Part shown: positions 45,402-53,028 of the stretch, in pieces
Layout: each line of letters begins with the position of its first letter
Position numbering within the stretch: the first letter of the stretch is position 1
From: an uncultured Shewanella sp.
Lineage (GTDB): Bacteria > Pseudomonadota > Gammaproteobacteria > Enterobacterales > Shewanellaceae
NCBI RefSeq assembly: GCF_947501665.1
Contig: NZ_CANMWS010000029.1
Span: forward strand, 1-64,000
Reading direction: 5' to 3'
DNA length: 64,000 nucleotides
Made by a program: the position numbers and the translations under genes
Notes under the pieces: generated by a model
Databases searched by the model: none
The model's input: the letters and a program-made list of their open reading frames with translations, nothing else
What the model was told of the DNA's origin: nothing

Positions 45402-46484
45402 TCACCAAGGTGCATTGGGACGTAAACAAAGATGAACCGTTACTTCATCTCTATCATGATAAAGGTGTTTACAGGCTAACGAAAAATCAGTGACATCATT
45501 TTCCGTTAAAATTTCAGCCAGTGTCGATAAAATCACACTGACTTCTTTATAGCGACTTTTCATGGGTAATTTCAAGTTAAAAATGGCCTCTTTAAACCAG
45601 CCATTAATCGCCCATGCCTCAATAAGTTCTGCCACTCTAGAAGGCTTCTCCACCATATCGCACACTAACCAATGGATATTCTTTCTTGGCGGCTCAAATC
45701 GAAAACCATCTGCTTGATAATGCTTAACCTGTCCTGTTTCCATGAGCCCTTCATCCATAGGGCCATTATCAACAGCCGCCACAAACATTCCTCGACGCAC
45801 TAATTGATATGTCCATCCACCCGGACATGCCCCTAAATCAACCGCGTTCATGCCACTGCTTAACCGCGTTTCTTGCTCTTCCTTTGGAATAAAGTGATTA
45901 AAGGCTTCATCCAATTTTAACGTTGAACGGCTCGGTGCATCCGATGCAATTTTCAATCTTGGGATCCCCATAAAGTGAGGAGAACTGTTCTGGCTTAATG
46001 AATAACCAACATAAGCAGTACCCGAAGCCACAAAACACACATGAATAATCGGTCTTTTCGAGTTTTCTTTTGCCAATAAGCTGCCCGATTTTTTCAATGC
46101 TTGGCGTAAAGGTACAGTAAACTTACGGCAAAAGCCTGAACGCTCTTTCGCCTCATTTGTATCTGGCGTTTCCACTCTTAGCTCACCCGCTTTAGCCACA
46201 TCGGCTAAGGCCTCAACGATAGGCGTCGCTCTATCTGACTCAGGAAGATCCTTCAATAATGCTTTGGCTGCAAACATTTGTCTGGCAAAAATAAGCGAAT
46301 CTAACGGAATTTTTTCGGCTAAAACCGCCCCATCACCTTCATTAAAACACTGAAAAATCACATAAGCGTCATTGGTCTTTGTTTTAACAAATCCGCCAAT
46401 ATTTAACTGGGCAGCGCGATCTTGAATTTCTGCCGCACACTCTTTTTCGTAGCCTGCACGGCAAAATAAAAATAGGTTTATCAT
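45402..46484 (-). CDS. rlmM: 23S rRNA 2'-O-ribose methyltransferase RlmM (C2498)
   Basis: Methylates the ribose of C2498 in 23S rRNA. The N-terminal THUMP-like domain (1-170) is followed by the Rossmann fold with SAM motif VDLGACPGGWTYQL (about 212-225), AVDNGP and the catalytic-lysine region HWLVCDMVEKPSRV and NLKLPMKSRYKEV. Length of 360 aa is normal (E. coli 366). AGGAAG lies before the ATG. The rlmM, DUF423, gcvA order also occurs in E. coli. Confidence 0.96.
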   Translation of the reverse strand: MINLFLFCRAGYEKECAAEIQDRAAQLNIGGFVKTKTNDAYVIFQCFNEGDGAVLAEKIPLDSLIFARQMFAAKALLKDLPESDRATPIVEALADVAKAGELRVETPDTNEAKERSGFCRKFTVPLRQALKKSGSLLAKENSKRPIIHVCFVASGTAYVGYSLSQNSSPHFMGIPRLKIASDAPSRSTLKLDEAFNHFIPKEEQETRLSSGMNAVDLGACPGGWTYQLVRRGMFVAAVDNGPMDEGLMETGQVKHYQADGFRFEPPRKNIHWLVCDMVEKPSRVAELIEAWAINGWFKEAIFNLKLPMKSRYKEVSVILSTLAEILTENDVTDFSLACKHLYHDRDEVTVHLCLRPNAPW

Positions 46485-46590
46485 TAAGCTTCCTAAATAT
46501 TAGCAATCCTGATCGATATGACCATCAGTAATTGCTGGCTATTTTACACTGTATCTAGGAGCCTGTGTACTTTATTCCTACCACAGCCGA

Positions 46591-46977
46591 TTACTTAAAT
46601 TCATTCACACGATTACGCCATACTGCCACCGCAATAAACAACCAGCCCAATAAAAAAGACAAGCCCCCTAAAGGTGTCACCGCCCCTAACCAAGCCGTTT
46701 GAGTCAATGCATAAATGTAAAGTGAGCCTGAAAATAACACTATCCCTAAAATAAACAAATAACCTGCCCAATTCAGTATCCGCGACGGTAACCAATGGCC
46801 AGCAAAGGCAACAGCAATTAAAGCAAAGGTATGATAAAACTGATACTCTACGCCTAAATTGAAAATTCGAATCATCTCTGGTGAAGCCATATCTTTTAAA
46901 CTATGAGCACCAAAAGCGCCTAATGACACAGCCAAAAAGCCACTCAATCCTGCCAATAATAAAAAACCACTGCGCAT
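46591..46977 (-). CDS. ygdD: DUF423 family inner-membrane protein (YgdD)
   Basis: A 128-residue four-helix membrane protein. The family pattern is clear in LAVSLGAFGAHSLKD (about 17-31), EYQFYHTFALIAVAF, VLFSGSLYI and TPLGGLSFLLGWL. Function is unknown. A GTG at 46983 could start translation, but GGGAG eight bases before the ATG at 46977 is better. It is the third gene of the leftward set gcvA, hydrolase, ygdD, starting two bases after the hydrolase stop. Confidence 0.92.
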   Translation of the reverse strand: MRSGFLLLAGLSGFLAVSLGAFGAHSLKDMASPEMIRIFNLGVEYQFYHTFALIAVAFAGHWLPSRILNWAGYLFILGIVLFSGSLYIYALTQTAWLGAVTPLGGLSFLLGWLFIAVAVWRNRVNEFK

Positions 46978-46979
46978 AT

Positions 46980-47633
46980 TCACTTCTCCCTTAATATTGC
47001 TTCAATAAATTGCTGGCAATACGTCACCGCCTGCGTCATATTCTCATCATAGGTTACTCCAGAGGCTTTGCGAGGCTTAAAGCTATGACAGCCATCAACA
47101 AGCCAGTGCAGCTGTACAGCATGCATTTCAGGCCAAGTCTCCACTAAACCTTTATAACCAAATTTATCCCGCTCACCTTGTACCACCAGCAAAGGCGCTT
47201 GACACTCTACAATGGGCAACAATCTTGGTTCTCCACCTTTTAAGGGAATAAAGGGGTAGCCTAAGCAAATAACGCCGTCTACCTGGATTTTTGCAGCCAC
47301 AATAGCAGCCATTCTCCCTCCCATCGATTTGCCCATTAAAATTATCTTTTTAGGCGCGTATTTTTCTTTTAAAAACGTGATGTGAGAATCAAAATCAATC
47401 ACTAATTTTGGCGCTCTATCAGGTGGTCTGCGTTTTCCATCCAATGCATTGGCACACATATAGGGAAAATTAAACCGAGCAATACGCCTATTCTCCCCAG
47501 CCAAAGCCTCAGCCATTTGCACCATAAAATCAGAATGCATATTAGCACCAGCGCCGTGAGCAAAGATCACTAACACTTCACAACCAGCACCATCAAACAC
47601 ATACGGGCTCACTTTACTAACCACTTCACTCAT
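46980..47633 (-). CDS. Alpha/beta hydrolase of the KANL3/TEX30 type
   Basis: A 217-residue serine-hydrolase-fold protein, related to COG3571. The nucleophile elbow is GKSMGG (about 120-125), with VIFAHGAGANMHSDFM forming the oxyanion loop, VVQGERDKFGY holding the likely acid and DGCHSFKP the histidine. Its biological substrate is unknown. The frame extends to a TTG at 47687 inside gcvA, but the ATG at 47633, 16 bases after the gcvA stop, is more natural. It is co-directional and tightly packed with gcvA and ygdD, so the three probably form one transcript. Confidence 0.85.
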   Translation of the reverse strand: MSEVVSKVSPYVFDGAGCEVLVIFAHGAGANMHSDFMVQMAEALAGENRRIARFNFPYMCANALDGKRRPPDRAPKLVIDFDSHITFLKEKYAPKKIILMGKSMGGRMAAIVAAKIQVDGVICLGYPFIPLKGGEPRLLPIVECQAPLLVVQGERDKFGYKGLVETWPEMHAVQLHWLVDGCHSFKPRKASGVTYDENMTQAVTYCQQFIEAILREK

Positions 47634-47649
47634 GGGCTCTGTTTCTTCC

Positions 47650-48561
47650 TTATCCAGGCAATAATTCACTACGGGATTCTTCTTCAAACATGCTCAACAT
47701 CCACTCTCTAAAAGCGGTAATTTTACCCACCTCAGCTAAGTTTTGCTCGCACACAAGGTAATATGCATTCTTACTCACTAATACATCAGGAAAAGGACAA
47801 ATCAATCGACCCGCCTTAATATCGGGACTGGCAAGCACGCTGTAACCTAATGCGACCCCCTGACCATATGCAGCAGCTTGTAATACTAATGAAGAGTGAC
47901 TAAATATGGGACCTTGATTCACATTAATATCACCCACACCAGTTTGCTTAAACCACGCCTGCCAATCTTGGCGGCTAGCATCATGCAATAAAGTATGATT
48001 TTTAAGATCGCTAGGTGTATTTAACGGCTTTGGACCTTTAAGTAACATAGGCGAGCAAACCGGAATTAATACTTCATTACGTAACTTATCGGCATGCACA
48101 CCCGGCCAATGACCTTGCCCATAGTAAATAGCCACATCGACATCATCACTCAGTGAGCTTTGCTCATTATCAACCGCTTTAATCCGCACATCAATATCAG
48201 GATTGAGTTCACTGAATTTTGATAGCCTAGGAACGAGCCATTGAATAGCAAAACTAGGGGAAGTACTCACAGTCAACGATCCAATCGCACTTCTGGCTAA
48301 TAACCTATCTGTGGCATCCGATAGCTGCACAAACAGATCTTTTATATCGAGAAAATAACTCTGACCTTCTTCGGTTAATAACAGAGAACGGTTTTTCCGA
48401 CGAAAGAGTTTTAGACCTAAAAACTCTTCTAATGCCTTTATTTGGTGACTCACAGCCGCTTGGGTCACAAAGAGTTCTTCCGCTGCACGGGTAAAACTTA
48501 ATTGCCTTGCAGCCGCCTCAAATGCTTTCACTGCATTTAATGGAGGTAATCGTTTTGGCAT
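47650..48561 (-). CDS. gcvA: GcvA-type LysR regulator
   Basis: LysR-family transcription factor. The helix-turn-helix LSFTRAAEELFVTQAAVSHQ lies at about 21-40, after MPKRLPPLNAVKAFEAAAR, the GcvA-type N-terminus, and the effector domain follows. In E. coli GcvA controls the glycine-cleavage genes and represses itself. A CTAAT dyad lies 23 bases upstream of the ATG (48584-48600), matching the reported GcvA recognition sequence. No gcvTHP is in the window. Length of 303 aa is typical. Confidence 0.92.
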   Translation of the reverse strand: MPKRLPPLNAVKAFEAAARQLSFTRAAEELFVTQAAVSHQIKALEEFLGLKLFRRKNRSLLLTEEGQSYFLDIKDLFVQLSDATDRLLARSAIGSLTVSTSPSFAIQWLVPRLSKFSELNPDIDVRIKAVDNEQSSLSDDVDVAIYYGQGHWPGVHADKLRNEVLIPVCSPMLLKGPKPLNTPSDLKNHTLLHDASRQDWQAWFKQTGVGDINVNQGPIFSHSSLVLQAAAYGQGVALGYSVLASPDIKAGRLICPFPDVLVSKNAYYLVCEQNLAEVGKITAFREWMLSMFEEESRSELLPG

Positions 48562-48583
48562 AGTGATCTAGCTCTCATTTTTG

Positions 48584-48600
48584 GATTAGTTTTTCTAATC
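48584..48600. promoter_or_regulatory. Candidate GcvA autoregulatory site
   Basis: A perfect inverted repeat GATTAG, five T, CTAATC in the 172-bp gap between gcvA and the small secreted-protein gene. CTAAT is the core recognised by GcvA, and the ATTAG-N5-CTAAT shape fits the T-N11-A rule for LysR regulators. It could control both divergent genes. Confidence 0.65.
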
Positions 48601-48733
48601 TTGATTGTTACATTTTATCCTTTGTAAAAGCCAGTTTTTTTGTGTAAATTTCGCGCTATCGCAATGACAGCAAACATGACTCTTTTTACATAAAGCCATG
48701 CACTTTATTTACTAGCTGGGAGGCCAAGTAACC

Positions 48734-48964
48734 ATGTTATCCTTTAAAAAACACATGACCCTTATTACCTTTATCACTCTGTGTGCGGCTTTTTTTGCCA
48801 GTAGCATTCAAGCCAATGACACATTAATGAATACCACAGCGTTACAAGCCAGTATTAATGCAGAGCTCAATTTAAAAATGGAAGAACTTAAACAGCAGCT
48901 GACTCAAGATATGGACACTATCTTAATTGCTGAAGAGCAGGAAAGTGATACCACTACTCAATAA
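48734..48964 (+). CDS. Small secreted protein, unknown family
   Basis: A 76-residue protein with a signal peptide (about 1-27, with cleavage after SIQA) leaving a mature chain of about 49 residues that is acidic, Gln/Glu-rich and helical (AELNLKMEELKQQLTQDMDT). GAGG lies ten bases before the ATG. It is divergent from gcvA and shares its control region. I recognise no family. A small periplasmic coiled-coil protein is the best description. Confidence 0.65.
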   Translation: MLSFKKHMTLITFITLCAAFFASSIQANDTLMNTTALQASINAELNLKMEELKQQLTQDMDTILIAEEQESDTTTQ

Positions 48965-48979
48965 GCCTTAAACATTCTC

Positions 48980-49034
48980 CCATCTATCATTAGATGGTTA
49001 AGCTTACTTCCCCCTCATTTAAGCTTAACCATCT
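48980..49034 (+). promoter_or_regulatory. Pair of mutually exclusive RNA hairpins
   Basis: AGATGG at 48992-48997 can pair with CCATCT upstream (48980-48985) or, as part of a longer 14-base arm (48992-49005), with a perfect complement at 49021-49034. Only one can form at a time. It lies between the small secreted-protein gene and tryptophanase. No T-run follows either hairpin. Confidence 0.5.
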
Positions 49035-49337
49035 GTGGTATTATTCATGCTCACCCTTGTTTTAATCATTTTTAGACTCATTCAACCTAAGATTGATTCA
49101 AACAAACGCCTATAATATCAATGCCACTTGTCCAACATGCCTATTTGATATCGGTTTATATGACACTGCCAGACAAAGTGATTATCAAGAAAATATCAGT
49201 TATCTCAGTCAATATATCAATTTAAGCTTAATGCTTTCCAGCCTATTTTGATCCTTGTGAGTTTTTCAAAACGCTCAGCAAGCAATAATCAGCTATGCTC
49301 AACACATGATGATTGCTTGAACAAACAGGATCCAATC

Positions 49338-50711
49338 ATGCGCACCATTATTGAACCCTTTCGTATAAAGATGACTGAGCCCATTCATATCATTTCAAGA
49401 GAAGCGCGAATAAAGAAGCTTAAACAAGCTCATTATAATGTATTTTTGCTCGATGCTATCGATTGCGCCATCGACTTATTAACCGATTCTGGTACAGGTG
49501 CCATGTCTGCTCAGCAGTGGGCCGCGATTATGCTTGGCGACGAAAGCTATGCTGGCAGCCAATCTTGGAAAAAATTTGAAAAAACAGTTAAAAAAATTAC
49601 TGGAATTAAGCATATATTTCCTACACATCAAGGGCGTGCAGCAGAAGGATTACTCGCCATGAGCCGTATTAAACCTGGTGATGTGATCCCCAATAACAGC
49701 CATTTTGATACTACTCGCGCCAACATTGAATTTGCAGGTGCTAACGCCATCAATTTATTATGTCAAGAAGGCCACGATCCTAGACTCGATGCGCCCTTTA
49801 AAGGCAACATGGATATCGACAAACTCAAAGAGTGTATTTTACACCATGGCGTCGAAAATATTCCTTTTGTCATGTTAACTATCACAAATAATACAGGTGG
49901 GGGCCAGCCAGTTTCCCTTGCAAATATTCGAGCCGTTAAAGCAGTGCTGTCACAATATCGTATTCCTTTGGTGTTGGATGCTTGCCGTTTTGCCGAGAAT
50001 GCCTATTTCATTTCCCAGCGAGAGCAAGGGTATCAAGATAAAACCTTACTGAGTATTGCTCAAGAAATATTTTCCTTTGTCGATGCTGCCACTATGAGCC
50101 TCAAAAAAGACGGCTTGGCTAATATCGGTGGTTTTTTTATTTGTCGTAATGATGAGTGGGCAGAAGACTTTAAAAACCTATTAATTTTACGTGAAGGATT
50201 TCCAACCTATGGCGGATTGGCAGGAAGAGATCTCGAAGCTATATCGGTTGGCTTAATGGAAGCGTTAGAGATAGATTATCAAGTATATCGTCATGCATCA
50301 GTGGAATATTTAACCCAAAAACTCGATAAAAAAAATATTCCTGTGATTAAACCCAGTGGTGGTCATGCGGTTTTTATTGATGCTAAAGCCTTTATGCCCC
50401 ATATTCCACCACTCCATTATCCCGGTATTGCATTGATTAATGCCCTATACATTGAGGGGGGGATTCGCGCCGTGGAATTAGGCACTGTGATGTTCGGGCG
50501 CATGAATAGTACAGGAGAGCAACACCCCTCTGATTTAGAGTTAGTCCGTTTAGCCTTTCCCAGAAGGGTATACACACAAAGTCATTTCGACTATATTATT
50601 GAAGTTATTGAAAAGGTTTGGGAAATGCGCGACTCTTACAGTGGACTTAAAATAACCAAACAACCCGCAATGTTACGGCACTTCTCATGCCATTTTCAAT
50701 ACCTGACTTGA
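49338..50711 (+). CDS. tnaA: Tryptophanase (beta-eliminating lyase)
   Basis: PLP enzyme cleaving tryptophan to indole, pyruvate and ammonia. The frame opens at 49248, but AGGATCCAATC before the ATG at 49338 gives 457 residues. The PLP lysine is K257 in MSLKKDGL. Overall wording resembles tyrosine phenol-lyase (EPFRIK, GGLAGRDLEA), yet the residues that separate the two enzymes are of the tryptophanase kind: Asp124 (Thr in TPL), Val379 and Leu381 (Met and Arg in TPL) and His448 (Phe in TPL), matching Asp137, Val394, Ile396 and His463 of E. coli TnaA. No tnaB permease follows. A classic tnaC leader with a tryptophan codon is not evident. Confidence 0.9.
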   Translation: MRTIIEPFRIKMTEPIHIISREARIKKLKQAHYNVFLLDAIDCAIDLLTDSGTGAMSAQQWAAIMLGDESYAGSQSWKKFEKTVKKITGIKHIFPTHQGRAAEGLLAMSRIKPGDVIPNNSHFDTTRANIEFAGANAINLLCQEGHDPRLDAPFKGNMDIDKLKECILHHGVENIPFVMLTITNNTGGGQPVSLANIRAVKAVLSQYRIPLVLDACRFAENAYFISQREQGYQDKTLLSIAQEIFSFVDAATMSLKKDGLANIGGFFICRNDEWAEDFKNLLILREGFPTYGGLAGRDLEAISVGLMEALEIDYQVYRHASVEYLTQKLDKKNIPVIKPSGGHAVFIDAKAFMPHIPPLHYPGIALINALYIEGGIRAVELGTVMFGRMNSTGEQHPSDLELVRLAFPRRVYTQSHFDYIIEVIEKVWEMRDSYSGLKITKQPAMLRHFSCHFQYLT

Positions 50712-50736
50712 TAAGCCTTACCTTATCAAATTTTTT
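50708..50736 (+). terminator. Terminator of tnaA
   Basis: An 8-bp stem (50708-50715 with 50722-50729) followed by six T; the stem starts within the tnaA stop codon. Confidence 0.88.
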
Positions 50737-50744
50737 CCTATACT

Positions 50745-51069
50745 AGAGGTTGTTGAACTTTTTTGATCATTTATGCAACAGTTTGTGGGGTTTTTAGGCA
50801 AGGCTGAGCTTAGGCAATATTGTGATATTTAAACGTCACTCTACTTTCCCCGTCTGATGTTTATGGATGAACAAATGTCGTGCTCACATCAATGTGAATG
50901 AACGATTTTGAAAGCAGCTCTGATTCTTTTATAAAGCAGGATCGACTAAAGGTGTTTGACTCTTTGTTGTCGCCTTCTTAACTAGAGAAAACGGGCTGAA
51001 AGAACAAAGCTGCACTCACGACGCCGCAATTAAAACACATTTAGTTCGAATATAAAGATCAACAACCCT
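50745..51069 (-). repeat. Dispersed inverted-repeat element, family 2, copy 3
   Basis: A 325-bp copy on the minus strand with ends AGGGTTGTTGA (51069 side) and AGAGGTTGTTGAA (50745 side), inverted. Read leftward it shares GTGTTTTAATTGCG, CAACAAAGAGTCAAACACC and GTAGAGTGACGTTT with copy 1. It fills nearly the whole tnaA to FMN-reductase gap. Confidence 0.78.
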
Positions 51070-51099
51070 TGATAACCTTATAAAAATAATGAGAACAAC

Positions 51100-51621
51100 A
51101 TGAAAATTCTAGCATTTGCTGCCAGTAATAGTCGCCAATCTATTAATAAAAAACTCGTCACTTATGCCTGCAGCTTAATACCTTATGCCGATATCGACAT
51201 CATCGACTTAAATGACTACGAACTGCCCCTATTTAGTGTCGATAAAGAACAAGAGCTAGGGCAACCCGCTTTAGCCCAAGCTTTTTTTGATAAAATAACC
51301 AGTGCAGATAAACTCATCATTTCCTTTGCTGAGCATAATGGCTCTTACACTGCTGCTTACAAAAACCTGTTTGATTGGCTCTCTCGCATCAACAATAAAG
51401 TGTATCAAAACAAACCCACATTATTACTGTCTACCTCACCAGGGCCGGGCGCTGCCGCTAGCGTCATGAAGTCAGCCTTACACTCGGCGCCCTTTTTTGC
51501 CGCCGATGTCAAAGCCCATTTATCGGTGCCGCGTTTTTTTGATAATTTTGATGTAACGAAAAATATCATCAATAATAATGACATTCATGCTGAGCTGCTT
51601 GCAGCCATCGAGCAACTCTAA
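51100..51621 (+). CDS. NADPH-dependent FMN reductase family protein
   Basis: A 173-residue flavodoxin-fold protein. The FMN phosphate loop is AASNSRQSINKKL (about 8-20), and the family blocks FAEHNGSYTAAYKNLFDWLSR and LLSTSPGPGAAASV follow. Such proteins reduce FMN or quinones with NADPH. The gene stands alone, with the family 2 repeat ending 30 bases upstream of the ATG, so its promoter may lie in the element. A perfect 11-bp inverted repeat follows the stop. Confidence 0.88.
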   Translation: MKILAFAASNSRQSINKKLVTYACSLIPYADIDIIDLNDYELPLFSVDKEQELGQPALAQAFFDKITSADKLIISFAEHNGSYTAAYKNLFDWLSRINNKVYQNKPTLLLSTSPGPGAAASVMKSALHSAPFFAADVKAHLSVPRFFDNFDVTKNIINNNDIHAELLAAIEQL

Positions 51622-51628
51622 ATAAACG

Positions 51629-51686
51629 GCGCCAATAATCGATATCCTATCGCTTAGAAGCTAGTAAATATCACCATTATTGGCGC
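51629..51686 (+). repeat. Inverted repeat after the FMN-reductase gene
   Basis: GCGCCAATAAT (51629-51639) is the exact complement of ATTATTGGCGC (51676-51686), around a 36-base loop. No T-run follows. It may be an mRNA 3' structure or a regulatory site for the next gene at 51747. Confidence 0.45.
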
Positions 51687-51746
51687 AATAAAACCAACAT
51701 GTGCCTATGGGCACAGCAGTCTCATATCATTTAAAAAGGATTGATT

Positions 51747-52931
51747 ATGATAAAGCAGGCAGCCACTCATTTACTCTTTATTCTATTATTAGCTATTTCA
51801 CCTTTTGCTTTTAGCATTGATGTTTGCAGTGCAGATAAAAAAGCCGAAGCCCTCGCCCAAGCGACCTTACAAAATAAGACCATTGACTTAGCATGTCATT
51901 TAACGTTATCAGATACTGATGTCATGACGAAAAAAGTGATCATTCAAGGCGAAGTCGCCTCAGGTATGGTATTTGATTGTCAAAATGGCATTATCGATAT
52001 GGCGTCGGGCATTGATACCGGCCTATTTACCCACGCCGAAAATACAATTAGCATACAATCGGTTAAATTAGCCGATAACACTTGGTCTGTTCCCAGTAAT
52101 ATCACTATTGAAAACTGCCATATAAAAGGCAATATTCGCATTATCGGTATGGGAAAAAATGGCGAAGCGAGGGAGGTTAATCTCTCATCGCAAACCAGTG
52201 GACATACTCAGCGAGCCAATAATGCGGCTCCCAATAATATTCTGCTTAATTCTCTCTCCATTGAGTCTATCGTACGCACTCCCTTATATATTGCTCCCGG
52301 CGTGCATCATGTGACACTACAAGATTCAAATATATTAGGCACTTCCAGCTCTGTTGCGCTTTATTTGGATGCTGAGTCAAATCACAATCACATTCTCAAT
52401 AATCAATTTCATGCCAGTGGCCCACGTGAAGTGATGGCCATTGATGGCTCTGCAATGAATACCATTCGAGGAAATTTATTTTCTGCTATTAATAATGGGG
52501 GCATTTATCTTTATCGTAACTGCGGCCAAGGGGGAACCGTTAGACATCAAACCCCAAGTCACAACATCATAGAGCACAACTATTTTTATTATGATCAATA
52601 CACTGGTATACATCCAGCGATTTATGTCAGCGCGCGAAACGGTAATAGACAGTACTGTGAGGATGATAGCGCTGCAAACTTGCCTAATACCAGTTCGACA
52701 GATAATAACGATAATGCAGAATCTAACCTTATTCGCTACAACCAATTTTTAAACCGAGAGCCCATGCTCTATACACGATTTGGCTTAAGGTTTGAAGATG
52801 CTTATCTAAATATACCCACTACTTATGGGAACTATCGGGTTAGCCAATTTCATTTCGGTTCAACCTTGGCTGGTACACTCCTTCAGCCTAAAGACACTCG
52901 AGGACAAACTTGCCAGCGTAATGTATATTAA
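51747..52931 (+). CDS. Secreted right-handed parallel beta-helix protein
   Basis: A 394-residue protein with a signal peptide (about 1-24). The body has the repeated short strands with Asn/Gly turns of a parallel beta-helix, for example NITIENCHIKGNIRI, HHVTLQDSNILG, NHNHILNNQFHAS and HNIIEHNYFYYDQ. Beta-helix proteins are often polysaccharide lyases or adhesins, but I see no lyase catalytic signature. Six cysteines near the ends may form disulfides. AAGGA six bases before the ATG at 51747 fixes the start rather than the TTG at 51741. Confidence 0.8.
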   Translation: MIKQAATHLLFILLLAISPFAFSIDVCSADKKAEALAQATLQNKTIDLACHLTLSDTDVMTKKVIIQGEVASGMVFDCQNGIIDMASGIDTGLFTHAENTISIQSVKLADNTWSVPSNITIENCHIKGNIRIIGMGKNGEAREVNLSSQTSGHTQRANNAAPNNILLNSLSIESIVRTPLYIAPGVHHVTLQDSNILGTSSSVALYLDAESNHNHILNNQFHASGPREVMAIDGSAMNTIRGNLFSAINNGGIYLYRNCGQGGTVRHQTPSHNIIEHNYFYYDQYTGIHPAIYVSARNGNRQYCEDDSAANLPNTSSTDNNDNAESNLIRYNQFLNREPMLYTRFGLRFEDAYLNIPTTYGNYRVSQFHFGSTLAGTLLQPKDTRGQTCQRNVY

Positions 52932-52980
52932 TGAATGAGTTAAGCTCTTTAACGCTCATCAACCCAAGTTCAGGTTATAT

Positions 52981-53010
52981 TAGGCCATCATGTAAACATA
53001 ATGGCCTATT
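52981..53010. terminator. Terminator between the beta-helix gene and thiI
   Basis: TAGGCCAT (52981-52988) pairs with ATGGCCTA (53001-53008); short T-run on the plus strand. It lies between two convergent genes. Confidence 0.65.
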
Positions 53011-53028
53011 TCAATCAGACAGACACTG

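Noticed and set aside
48562..48733. GcvB small RNA beside gcvA
   Set aside because: The spot matches the E. coli location, but the long GU-rich segment of GcvB is missing and a protein gene with a good ribosome binding site starts at 48734.
48965..49337. tnaC leader peptide before tryptophanase
   Set aside because: Short ATG frames are present (near 49047 and 49122) but none has the tryptophan and terminal proline codons of TnaC.
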